Assembly: GCA_014799985.1 (NCBI GenBank)
Contig: JAAVGZ010000059.1
Coordinates: forward strand, 4,657 to 19,855
Direction: 5' to 3'
Length of the DNA: 15,199 nt
DNA from: Helicobacter sp.
GTDB lineage: Bacteria > Campylobacterota > Campylobacteria > Campylobacterales > Helicobacteraceae
Shown here: one piece after another, positions 9,055-15,199 of the stretch
Position numbering within the stretch: the stretch's first letter is position 1
How the letters are laid out: every line of letters begins with the position of its first letter
Notes under the pieces: model-generated
What the model was told of the DNA's origin: nothing
The model's database searches: none
What the model saw: only the letters and a program-made list of their open reading frames with translations
Made by a program: the position numbers and the translations under genes

Positions 9055-10725
9055 ATGGTCATCGAGAGTGGGCAAAATAATTCTCATACTGAAGAAGATA
9101 ATGAGTTCGTGTCTTGGTTTGAAGGTGATGCAAAACAAAGCGAAGGTGGTCGGCTAACAAAGGGTAAGATTATCAGCATCAACGAAAGCGAAGGCTTCGT
9201 GTTTGTTGATGTGAACGAGAAAAACGAAGGCAGAATCCGCATCGAGGAAATCACCGATGCGGAGGGCAAGCTTTTGTTCAAAAAGGGCGATGAGCTCGAT
9301 GTGGTCGTCATCAACGAGAATGGCGAACGCCCGATTGTCTCGCACAAAAAGGCGCTGAAACGGCAGAAGATTCAGAAAAAAATCGAGGAGCTAGGAAGCG
9401 ACTACAAAGACGTGGTGATTGAGGCAAAAATCGCGCATGGCAACAAAGGGGGATACACGCTCGAGGACGCAGACGGAGTGGAGTATTTCATGCCCCGCAA
9501 AGTCGCCGCGCTCAAAGAGGGCAGCTCGCACACCAACAAGCGCATTAAGGTTTGCATTATCAACATCAAACCCGAAGAGCACACGATTATCGTTTCGCGC
9601 AAACGATTCTTTGACATTGACACCAAAAACAAGCAAGAAAAGGCGCAGCGGCTGCTTGACGCGACCGAGCCCTTGCGCGGCATCATCAAGAATGTTACGG
9701 CGTTTGGCATGTTTGTCGATGTCGATGGAATCGAGGGGCTTATCCACTATACCGAGATTAGCTACAAGGGGCACATTAACCCCGCCAAGAACTTCAAAGA
9801 AGGTCAGGAAGTCTTTGTCAAGGCGATTGGCTATGATAAAGACAAAAAGCGCATCTCTTTTTCGATTAAAGCCACAACAGAAGATCCATGGGTAGAAATC
9901 GAAAACGAGCTCGAAGTGGGCGATGCGATTAGCGTTGTCGTGAGCAATGTCGAATCGTATGGCGCGTTTGTCGATTTGGGCAACGACATCGAGGGTTTCT
10001 TGCATGTCTCCGAGATTTCGTGGGACAAGAACATCAAGCACCCCAATCAATACCTCAAAACAGGGCAGGAAATCGTTGTTGAAGTGATTGAGATTGACAC
10101 CAAAGGGCGCAAATTGCGCGTTTCGCAAAAGAATCTCATCGAGAAGCCTTTCGTGCGTTTTTGCAAAACCCACAAAGAGGGCGATGTGCTGAAAGGCAAA
10201 GTCGCGACACTCACCGATTTTGGCGCGTTTGTGAAGCTCGGCGAAATCGATGGCTTGCTGCACAACGAAGACGCGTTTTGGGACAAGAATCTGACATGCA
10301 AAAACAGCTTCAAAGAGGGCGAGGAGATTGAAGTCAAGATTATCCGCATTGACCACCAAAAAGAGCGCATTTCGCTTAGCCGCAAGAGCCTCACCAACTC
10401 TCCTGTGGGCGATTTTAGCAAAACACATGGAATTGATGATATTATTACGGGCACGATTCGCGACATCAAAGACTTTGGCGTGTTTATCAATATCCAAGAG
10501 GGCATTGACGCGCTCATTCGCACAGCCGACCTCGCTCCGCTCAACAAAGACGAGCTGCAAATCGGCGACACGATTGAAGGCGCGATTTCGATGATTGACA
10601 AGGCGAACAACAAGATTCGCGTCTCTGTGCGCCGACTCGAGAAAATCAAAGAACGTGAGAGCCTCAAGGAATTTGGCTCTAACGAGAAAATCACGCTTGG
10701 TGATGTGATTCGCGATAAAACCTAA
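9055..10725 (+). CDS. rpsA: 30S ribosomal protein S1
   Basis: S1 binds mRNA on the small ribosomal subunit and helps start translation. At 556 residues it has the length of the six-domain form. Six S1/OB-fold repeats can be seen at roughly 35-98, 118-185, 205-272, 290-358, 375-443 and 460-528. The last four carry the typical G-x-V/I, FGxFV and EGLxH-type signatures (AFGMFVDVDGIEGLIHYTEI, SYGAFVDLGNDIEGFLHVSE, DFGAFVKLGEIDGLLHNED, DFGVFINIQEGIDALI). The first two are more divergent, as in other S1 proteins. The ATG at 9055 follows GGAGAAAGG at 9037-9045 with a nine-base spacer. The coding sequence uses more AAA/AAG than its neighbours, fitting its Lys-rich content. Confidence 0.97.
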   Translation: MVIESGQNNSHTEEDNEFVSWFEGDAKQSEGGRLTKGKIISINESEGFVFVDVNEKNEGRIRIEEITDAEGKLLFKKGDELDVVVINENGERPIVSHKKALKRQKIQKKIEELGSDYKDVVIEAKIAHGNKGGYTLEDADGVEYFMPRKVAALKEGSSHTNKRIKVCIINIKPEEHTIIVSRKRFFDIDTKNKQEKAQRLLDATEPLRGIIKNVTAFGMFVDVDGIEGLIHYTEISYKGHINPAKNFKEGQEVFVKAIGYDKDKKRISFSIKATTEDPWVEIENELEVGDAISVVVSNVESYGAFVDLGNDIEGFLHVSEISWDKNIKHPNQYLKTGQEIVVEVIEIDTKGRKLRVSQKNLIEKPFVRFCKTHKEGDVLKGKVATLTDFGAFVKLGEIDGLLHNEDAFWDKNLTCKNSFKEGEEIEVKIIRIDHQKERISLSRKSLTNSPVGDFSKTHGIDDIITGTIRDIKDFGVFINIQEGIDALIRTADLAPLNKDELQIGDTIEGAISMIDKANNKIRVSVRRLEKIKERESLKEFGSNEKITLGDVIRDKT

Positions 10726-10736
10726 AGGAGTGCCGC

Positions 10737-11234
10737 ATGCGTTTTGTCATTGCTGCTGTGGGGCTGATTGCCGTTGTGATTGTCGGGGTTGTTACCTTTA
10801 GCTATCTCAAGCTTTCGGCGTTTGAAGACAAAGCCGCCGTGGCGCATGGCGGCGTTGCCATTTTCAACGACCGCAGCAGCAGCGGAATCCGCAACGACAA
10901 CCAATCGATTCTCGATGAGACGGGCTGGGCAAAGGACTTTATCGAGAGCACGCAAAGCAGCTATGCCTACCCCGCCTTGGAGCTCGACATCAGCTTTGAT
11001 TTGCAAGCCCCCGAGAAAACATACAAACAATTTCGCGTGATTGTTGAGCCGCTCGATTCGTATAAATTTTTCTGCCTACATCAGGTGCTAAGCAGCAACG
11101 GCATGAACTATGCCTATTACAAAAGCGGCAACAGCTTGCAGCTCATGGTTAGCGCCAAAAGCGAGGAATTTCTGAATCAAGTGCTTTCGCAGCTCAACCG
11201 CTATGAAATCAAATACCAAATCGACAAAAGTTAA
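10737..11234 (+). CDS. Conserved-position membrane-anchored protein of unknown function
   Basis: I do not recognise this 165-residue protein. It opens with one hydrophobic segment (about 3-23; RFVIAAVGLIAVVIVGVVTF) without a lipobox, so it is probably anchored in the inner membrane with the rest in the periplasm. The soluble part has a Ser/Asn-rich linker (about 46-58) and then an alternating pattern (LELDISFDL, YKQFRVIVEPLDSYKFFCLHQV, SGNSLQLMVSA, YEIKYQIDKS). That pattern looks like a small alpha/beta domain. It has AAAGGAG at 10724-10730, six bases before the ATG, and ends ten bases before serA, so it belongs to the rpsA-serA transcript. H. pylori, as I recall, has an unnamed gene (HP0398) at this same position; orthology is inferred from position only. 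Confidence 0.85.
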   Translation: MRFVIAAVGLIAVVIVGVVTFSYLKLSAFEDKAAVAHGGVAIFNDRSSSGIRNDNQSILDETGWAKDFIESTQSSYAYPALELDISFDLQAPEKTYKQFRVIVEPLDSYKFFCLHQVLSSNGMNYAYYKSGNSLQLMVSAKSEEFLNQVLSQLNRYEIKYQIDKS

Positions 11235-11243
11235 AGGATTGCT

Positions 11244-12824
11244 ATGCCATACAAAATCGTTGTTTGCGACCATATCCACGAGAGCGGGTTGCAGATTCTC
11301 CGCAAAAACAAAGAGGTCGAGCTCATCGAGGCTGCCAAACACCCCAAAGACAAGCTTGGCGAGGTTTTGCATGACGCCGATGTCGCGATTACGCGCAGCT
11401 CGACCGATGTCGATGTCGCATTCTTAGAGGTTGCGCCAAAGCTTAGCGCGATTGTGCGCGCGGGCGTGGGCGTGGACAATGTCGACATTGACGCATGCAG
11501 CAAAAAGGGCATCGTGGTGATGAATGTCCCCACCGCGAACACGATTGCCGCTGTGGAGCTCACAATGGCGCACATGCTAAACGCCGTGCGGCAGTTTCCC
11601 GGCGCAAATCATCAGCTCAAAGAGCAGCGAATCTGGAAGCGCGAGGATTGGTATGGCACAGAGCTCAAGGCAAAGACGCTCGGAATCATCGGCTTTGGCA
11701 ACATCGGCAGCCGCGTGGGCGTGCGCGCGAAGGCGTTTGAGCTCAATGTCATCACGTACGACCCCTACATCAAGCCCACGAAGGCGACAGATTTGGGAAT
11801 CACCTACACGACAAATTTTGATGACATTCTCGCATGCGACATCATCACGATTCACACGCCGAAAAATCGCGAAACTATCAACATGATTAACAAAGAGCAT
11901 TTTCACAAAATGAAAGACGGCGTGATTCTCATCAACTGCGCGCGCGGCGGGCTGTATAACGAAGAGGCGCTGATTGAGGGGCTAAAGAGCAAGAAAATCC
12001 GCTTCGCCTCGATTGATGTGTTTAGCAAAGAGCCCGCAACGAGCAACCCGCTGCTTGATTTGCCCAATATTTATGTAACGCCACACATCGGCGCGAACAC
12101 GCTCGAATCGCAGGAAAAAATCGCGATTGAGGCAGCAGAAGCGGCGATTCAGGCGGCGCGGCGATGCAGCTATCCCAACGCGCTCAACCTGCCCATCAAA
12201 GAGAGCGAGCTGCCGCCGTTTCTGAAGCCCTATTTGGAGCTCATTCAGAAAATGGGATTCCTCGCAACACAAATCAACAAATGCCCGTTGCGCACGATTG
12301 ATTTGACGCTCGAGGGCGAGGTCGCGCGCTATGGCGATTCTCTGTCGGCTTCGTTGCTCGTTGGCGCTTTGAGCGAGTCGCTTGGCGAGCAAATCAACTA
12401 TGTCAACGCGCCGCACATCGCGCTCGAACGCGGGATTAAGCACAACATCTACACAAAAGATAGAAGCACCTATACGAACAAAATCACGCTCAAGGTGAGC
12501 GGCGAAAGCAGCAACATCACGCTTGCGGGCACGGTATTTGACGAGAATGTGTTGCGCATTGTCTCGGTGAATGGCTTTGGCATGGACATCACCCCCGCAG
12601 GGCGCATGATATTCTTCAAAAACACCGATGTGCCGGGCGTGATTCGCGACATCGGGACAATCTTGGCAAATCACTCGATTAACATCGCCGATTTTCGGCT
12701 TGGGCGCAACAATCACAACGAGGCGCTTGCCGTGATTCTGGTCGATGATGATGTGGATAGCGACACGCTCGCCGAGCTTCGCTCGATTCCCGCTTGCCTC
12801 TCGGTGGGCTATGCGGTGATTTAG
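11244..12824 (+). CDS. serA: D-3-phosphoglycerate dehydrogenase
   Basis: SerA oxidises 3-phosphoglycerate with NAD+, the first step of serine synthesis. At 526 residues it is the long form with an intervening ASB domain. The substrate-binding loop is VRAGVGVDNVDI (71-82). The Rossmann motif is G150-F-G152-N-I-G155, with Asp173 as the likely NAD ribose ligand. Catalytic residues are Arg234 (NCARGGL), Glu263 (SKEPA) and His281 (TPHIGANT). The ASB region runs from about 315 to 450, and a C-terminal ACT domain (about 455-526; DVPGVIRDIGTILANHSINI) is the usual serine-sensing site for feedback inhibition. AAAGGA at 11233-11238 overlaps the preceding stop and precedes the ATG by five bases. The stop codon overlaps that of the convergent lipoprotein gene. 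Confidence 0.96.
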   Translation: MPYKIVVCDHIHESGLQILRKNKEVELIEAAKHPKDKLGEVLHDADVAITRSSTDVDVAFLEVAPKLSAIVRAGVGVDNVDIDACSKKGIVVMNVPTANTIAAVELTMAHMLNAVRQFPGANHQLKEQRIWKREDWYGTELKAKTLGIIGFGNIGSRVGVRAKAFELNVITYDPYIKPTKATDLGITYTTNFDDILACDIITIHTPKNRETINMINKEHFHKMKDGVILINCARGGLYNEEALIEGLKSKKIRFASIDVFSKEPATSNPLLDLPNIYVTPHIGANTLESQEKIAIEAAEAAIQAARRCSYPNALNLPIKESELPPFLKPYLELIQKMGFLATQINKCPLRTIDLTLEGEVARYGDSLSASLLVGALSESLGEQINYVNAPHIALERGIKHNIYTKDRSTYTNKITLKVSGESSNITLAGTVFDENVLRIVSVNGFGMDITPAGRMIFFKNTDVPGVIRDIGTILANHSINIADFRLGRNNHNEALAVILVDDDVDSDTLAELRSIPACLSVGYAVI

Positions 12825-13210
12825 CGCGGCGCTTTGGCGTCCTCGCCCACAGGCAGCTGGCTGGCATAGTCCTCGACCATATAAATCGGTGTGAGCAGCA
12901 GATTCTCGGCATGCACGGGCGTGAGCGTTGTGCTCGCCACGAAAGTTGTCGCGTCTATCACGCCGAGCAGCAAGCGCTTGCTATAATCCTTGTCGTGCCG
13001 CGTCTGCCGCTGCACGAAGCGCCTTTGCTCCTTTTTCGCCTCTTTATATTCGATGAACGCTTGCGGGTCATCGCCCGCGTTGCCCTCCTTGTAGGCTTCC
13101 CACAAAGAGTTGAAAAACTCGGGATTGCCCGAGTTGGTAACGCTGCACCCCACAACCAAAACGGCAGCAACGCACAAGCACCATTTTGCGTGTTTCCATC
13201 GTTGTTTCAT
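12821..13210 (-). CDS. Small lipoprotein of unknown function
   Basis: The 129-residue product has a basic N terminus, a hydrophobic stretch and the lipobox V19-V20-G21-C22 followed by Ser. It should be lipidated on Cys22 and probably sorted to the outer membrane. The mature part begins with an acidic and aromatic stretch (NPEFFNSLWEAYKEGNAGDD), passes a Lys/Arg/Glu/Gln-rich helix (about 50-80), and has a less polar segment (LLLGVIDATTFVASTTLTPV). I recognise no domain. Its ATG follows the stop of the upstream Sel1-type lipoprotein by eight bases, and AGGGA partly overlaps that stop, so the two are coupled. Its own stop codon overlaps that of serA on the other strand, leaving no space for a separate terminator. 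Confidence 0.85.
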   Translation of the reverse strand: MKQRWKHAKWCLCVAAVLVVGCSVTNSGNPEFFNSLWEAYKEGNAGDDPQAFIEYKEAKKEQRRFVQRQTRHDKDYSKRLLLGVIDATTFVASTTLTPVHAENLLLTPIYMVEDYASQLPVGEDAKAPR

Positions 13211-13218
13211 GGCAATCC

Positions 13219-14220
13219 CTAGATTCGCGATTCATGAATCTGCGGCTTTTGCTCGGCTTGCTCGGGCTTTTCAGGTTTTTTGGGCTCTCTAGCGTCTTTC
13301 TTTGGCGGTGGATTCTTGAAATCTTGCCATTCCTCTTTGATTTGGTCGCATTCCTCTTGGTCGCACAAATCCATCGCCTTGCGGTAGAACGATTCGGCTT
13401 GCGATTTGGCTTTGCCACGTTTGTCGTTCGCGAGCTCTTTGGCGACATTCAGGCATTCCCAGCTGTCCCCGAGCGCACAGAGCCGCTCGCGCGTTTGGCG
13501 CACAACGCTTGGCTTGAGGTCATAGGTGTCGGCGAGCATCGCCTTGCATGCTTTGGGCTCGCCCAGCGCACACGCGCGCTCGAAAGAGCCAAAGGCAGAA
13601 TCGAGCTTGTCTTTTTCGCTCAATGCGAGCCCGAGAATATAGCATGACGTCTTGTCTTTTTCTTTGCATGCTTTGTCCAAAAACGGAATCGCGCGCTCAC
13701 GCTCGTCTTGGTGGAAATAGAACGTGCCCGCGAACGCATAGAACTTCGCGTCATCGCAGCGCGAATCCGTGTTTTTGCACGCGAAACGCAGATAGCTTGT
13801 CGCCTTGCGCCCGCTGTGTTGCAGCGCGAGCTCCTCGCATGCGCTCACTTGCCCCATTCTGCATGCTTTGTCGGTGTATTCCTCGTAGAGCTTTTGGGCT
13901 TGGTGTTTGCTAAGCTGTGGCGAATCGTATTGCGCAACGAGCAGGCAGAGCCGCGCGTCATTCTCGCAACCATCAATCAAGAGCTCCAGCGCCCTCTCGT
14001 GGTCGACTTTTGTTCCCATTCCCTCTTGATAGAGCCGTGCTGCTTGCTCGCAGCTTTTGGCAAACCCCGCATGGCATGAACGCTCGAAATAATTGACGGC
14101 GACATCGTAGGCTTCGTAGCTCAAGGCGCGAATGCCCTTTTCAAATAGTGTGATTTTGTCCTCTTTGTCTGAACACGCAACAAGCACGAATGCGACCAAC
14201 AAGCACAAAAATGCGCGCAT
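13219..14220 (-). CDS. Sel1/Hcp-type cysteine-pair repeat lipoprotein
   Basis: This 333-residue protein has a short signal sequence ending in the lipobox L13-V14-A15-C16 with Ser next, so it is a predicted lipoprotein, probably of the outer membrane. The mature part is built of Sel1-like helical repeats with a Cys pair in each: C49/C57, C85/C92, C120/C128, C148/C155, C185/C193, C217/C225, C248/C256 and C286/C291. Most pairs have the C-x7-C spacing typical of Helicobacter cysteine-rich (Hcp) proteins, where each pair forms a disulfide within a repeat. A charged Pro/Lys/Glu tail (about 304-326) follows. Hcp proteins are Sec-exported and bind peptidoglycan-like or host ligands; the role here is unknown. 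AGGGGAG at 14224-14230 is a good ribosome binding site. It is the first gene of a two-gene operon. Confidence 0.9.
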   Translation of the reverse strand: MRAFLCLLVAFVLVACSDKEDKITLFEKGIRALSYEAYDVAVNYFERSCHAGFAKSCEQAARLYQEGMGTKVDHERALELLIDGCENDARLCLLVAQYDSPQLSKHQAQKLYEEYTDKACRMGQVSACEELALQHSGRKATSYLRFACKNTDSRCDDAKFYAFAGTFYFHQDERERAIPFLDKACKEKDKTSCYILGLALSEKDKLDSAFGSFERACALGEPKACKAMLADTYDLKPSVVRQTRERLCALGDSWECLNVAKELANDKRGKAKSQAESFYRKAMDLCDQEECDQIKEEWQDFKNPPPKKDAREPKKPEKPEQAEQKPQIHESRI

Positions 14221-14261
14221 ATTCTCCCCTTTGAATCTTTAGAGGAAATGGTAGCCAAAAA

Positions 14262-14267
14262 AGTATA
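14262..14267 (-). promoter_or_regulatory. Candidate -10 element for the lipoprotein operon
   Basis: On the minus strand TATACT (five of six consensus bases) lies about 40 bases upstream of the Sel1-type lipoprotein start. Transcription would begin near 14255, giving a leader of about 34 bases that contains the AGGGGAG ribosome binding site. No -35 box is visible. The same bases on the plus strand include a perfect TATAAT, so the direction is not certain. Confidence 0.4.
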
Positions 14268-14305
14268 ATGTAGGGTTAATTTCTGATAGAATCAGCAGAG
14301 AGCCC

Positions 14306-14323
14306 GTGCCACGAGCGTGGCAC
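14306..14323 (-). terminator. Hairpin after the sigma-54-driven gene
   Basis: GTGCCAC (14306-14312) and GTGGCAC (14317-14323) form a perfect 7-bp stem with a GAGC loop. On the minus strand it begins 11 bases after the stop codon of the 14335-14919 gene. No T run follows on either strand, so it would be an imperfect terminator, or a 3' stabilising hairpin with Rho-dependent ending. Confidence 0.35.
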
Positions 14324-14334
14324 AGCAGAAGAAT

Positions 14335-14919
14335 CTAGAACATTCTCTTGAATGCTTCGGCGTCAAATTCTTCGAAGTTGTATTCTTGCCCGTTAATCGG
14401 CACATTGGGCGTGGCTTCTGGAGAGGTGATAGCCTCGCTGACTTTGCCAAGCGTTTTGCTGATTGCATCGCGCGTTGTGGCGATGTATTCTCCTCGTTGT
14501 TCCGCAGGTAGCGATGCGGGGTTTTGGAGAGTGAGCGAGAAATCATTCTTGCCAATCGACACGATGAGGTTTTTGTCAAACAACGTGTTGCCAAGAAACT
14601 TGCTATTTGCGGCGAGTTCGCGCACTTGCTCATCGCTTGCGCCTTCGCTGATTGCCTTGTCGATTTTCTTGAGAGTCGAGCTTGCGGTTTGGAGCGCGCC
14701 GATGTATTCATTTGCGCCTTTTGCGGTTTTGGCGAACGCGAGAATCTCGAAATTGGGGTGAGCGGGTTCGACTGTGTCTTGTTTTGCGCTAATGATGCCG
14801 TTGCTTTGTTGCGCGTTGGGCGTGGGCGAGACAGGGGCGGCGGGTGTTTGCGAAAAGCCCTCGAGACGGCTTCTAAGAGACGCGAGCGTGAGACCTGAAT
14901 TGTTAACTTCTGAAACCAT
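14335..14919 (-). CDS. Probable flagellar-regulon protein; possibly FliS co-chaperone-like
   Basis: The protein has 194 residues when started at the ATG at 14919, which has GGAGG eight bases upstream. The longer frame starting at 14991 is rejected because it would begin upstream of a sigma-54 promoter. It has no cysteine, signal peptide or membrane segment. After a short N-terminal part comes a Pro/Ala/Gln-rich, likely disordered linker (about 22-54). A mainly helical region (about 55-165; ANEYIGALQTASSTLKKI, KFLGNTLFDKNLIVSIG, GEYIATTRDAISKTLGKV) leads to an acidic C terminus ending FDAEAFKRMF. The sigma-54 promoter places it among middle flagellar genes. The helical region reminds me of the HP1076-type FliS export co-chaperone family; this is a recollection, not a verified match, and another flagellar accessory role is possible. 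The CDS is solid; the identity is tentative. Confidence 0.8.
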   Translation of the reverse strand: MVSEVNNSGLTLASLRSRLEGFSQTPAAPVSPTPNAQQSNGIISAKQDTVEPAHPNFEILAFAKTAKGANEYIGALQTASSTLKKIDKAISEGASDEQVRELAANSKFLGNTLFDKNLIVSIGKNDFSLTLQNPASLPAEQRGEYIATTRDAISKTLGKVSEAITSPEATPNVPINGQEYNFEEFDAEAFKRMF

Positions 14920-14927
14920 AGAAGAAT

Positions 14928-14932
14928 CCTCC
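14928..14932 (-). promoter_or_regulatory. Ribosome binding site that fixes the start at 14919
   Basis: GGAGG on the minus strand, eight bases before the ATG at 14919, is the strongest Shine-Dalgarno match near this gene. It lies about 20 bases downstream of the predicted sigma-54 start site, so promoter, ribosome binding site and start codon agree. Confidence 0.75.
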
Positions 14933-14959
14933 GTGAAATTTTGAATATCACAAAACACC

Positions 14960-14977
14960 AAGCAAATAGTGTTCCAA
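14960..14977 (-). promoter_or_regulatory. Sigma-54 (RpoN) promoter
   Basis: On the minus strand the sequence reads TTGGAACACTATTTGCTT. It contains the invariant GG (-24) and GC (-12) exactly ten bases apart, inside the Helicobacter/Campylobacter-type form TTGGAAC...TTGCTT. Transcription should start near 14950, about 30 bases before the ATG at 14919. In Helicobacter and Campylobacter, RpoN with the FlgR/FlgS two-component system drives hook, rod and minor flagellin genes. The match, spacing and position are all as expected. Confidence 0.88.
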
Positions 14978-15045
14978 TATTGTGGAATCACAGAGGCTCG
15001 ATTCGTGTTTTGTTGTTGTGCGTGGAGGCGATTCTACTTTTTCTG

Positions 15046-15055
15046 TTTTTTTTTT
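15046..15055. repeat. T10 homopolymer tract
   Basis: Ten consecutive T on the plus strand lie in a T-rich stretch (about 15038-15059), roughly 70 bases upstream of the sigma-54 promoter as read on the minus strand. Homopolymers of this length are slippage-prone and are used as phase switches in Helicobacter, but no gene or core promoter element is clearly attached to this one. Confidence 0.4.
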
Positions 15056-15062
15056 CTTTGTT

Positions 15063-15152
15063 TGTCATTGCGAGCATTCGCTAGAATGCGTGGCAATCAA
15101 ACGTCTTTGAACGCTTGACACGGTTGCTTGCTTCGCTTCGCTCGCAATGACA
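15063..15152 (-). repeat. Dispersed palindromic repeat, copy B (inverted relative to copy A)
   Basis: This element of 90 bases is bounded by a perfect 13-bp inverted repeat, TGTCATTGCGAGC (15063-15075) and GCTCGCAATGACA (15140-15152). A hairpin GCATTC-GCTA-GAATGC lies at 15074-15089. Its core (15093-15126), read on the minus strand, matches copy A at 32 of 34 bases. The flanking hairpins differ in sequence between copies but keep pairing. It has no coding capacity. The remaining 47 bases to the window end (15153-15199) show nothing I can name. Confidence 0.8.
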
Positions 15153-15199
15153 GATAGGCACTTGTAAAGAATCCCCAATAAAAAGCGTGCGCAAAGCTA

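Noticed and set aside
13219..13330. Pro/Lys/Glu-rich C-terminal tail of the Sel1-type protein as a tandem repeat
   Set aside because: The KKPEKPEQAEQKP pattern is low-complexity protein sequence, not a precise DNA repeat.
14971..14988. TTCCA-N6-TGGAA inverted repeat over the -24 element as an operator
   Set aside because: The arms are only five bases long and one arm is just the -24 element itself, so it is too weak to call.
14920..14991. 24-residue N-terminal extension of the sigma-54-driven gene
   Set aside because: The extension would span the sigma-54 promoter and its predicted transcript start, and the inner ATG at 14919 has a strong GGAGG.

Overview
The window carries housekeeping genes of a member of the Campylobacterota, most likely Helicobacter or a close relative, with unusually GC-rich coding sequence for that group. 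The assignment rests on gene order: pheS-pheT-aroA-ispH-rpsA-(small anchored protein)-serA is, as I remember it, the order of the Helicobacter pylori HP0403-HP0397 block. Two other features point the same way: a Hcp/Sel1-type cysteine-pair protein, and an RpoN promoter of the kind that drives middle flagellar genes in this group. No database search was possible; family names come from motifs read in the translations.

Layout. (1) Positions 2-3230 (+): the 3' part of gltB (truncated by the window edge) and complete gltD, the two subunits of NADPH-dependent glutamate synthase. (2) 3231-3486: a 256-base gap holding a palindromic dispersed repeat (copy A), a candidate promoter and a leader hairpin. 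(3) 3487-12824 (+): a tightly packed block pheS, pheT, aroA, ispH, rpsA, an unrecognised membrane-anchored protein, and serA. The first four genes overlap or touch at their start and stop codons; only a 90-base gap before rpsA leaves room for an extra promoter. (4) 12821-14220 (-): two lipoprotein genes in one likely operon, a Sel1/Hcp-type protein with eight Cys pairs and a small lipoprotein of unknown function. The second converges on serA so tightly that their stop codons overlap. (5) 14335-14919 (-): a cysteine-free protein of 194 residues behind a near-perfect sigma-54 promoter, probably a flagellar-regulon gene. (6) 14978-15199: non-coding, with a T10 tract and an inverted second copy of the dispersed repeat (copy B).

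Functionally, regions 1 and 3 are core metabolism and translation: ammonia assimilation, Phe-tRNA charging, the shikimate and isoprenoid pathways, ribosomal protein S1 and the first step of serine synthesis. The right end is more lineage-specific and contains the less described material: the two lipoproteins and the sigma-54-driven gene. I saw no tRNA or rRNA gene, CRISPR array, transposase or phage gene. I see no clear candidate for a wholly new multi-gene system. The items most worth a second look are the sigma-54 link to an unannotated protein, the paired dispersed repeats, and a strong GGA-ATC codon-pair preference that enriches GAATC.
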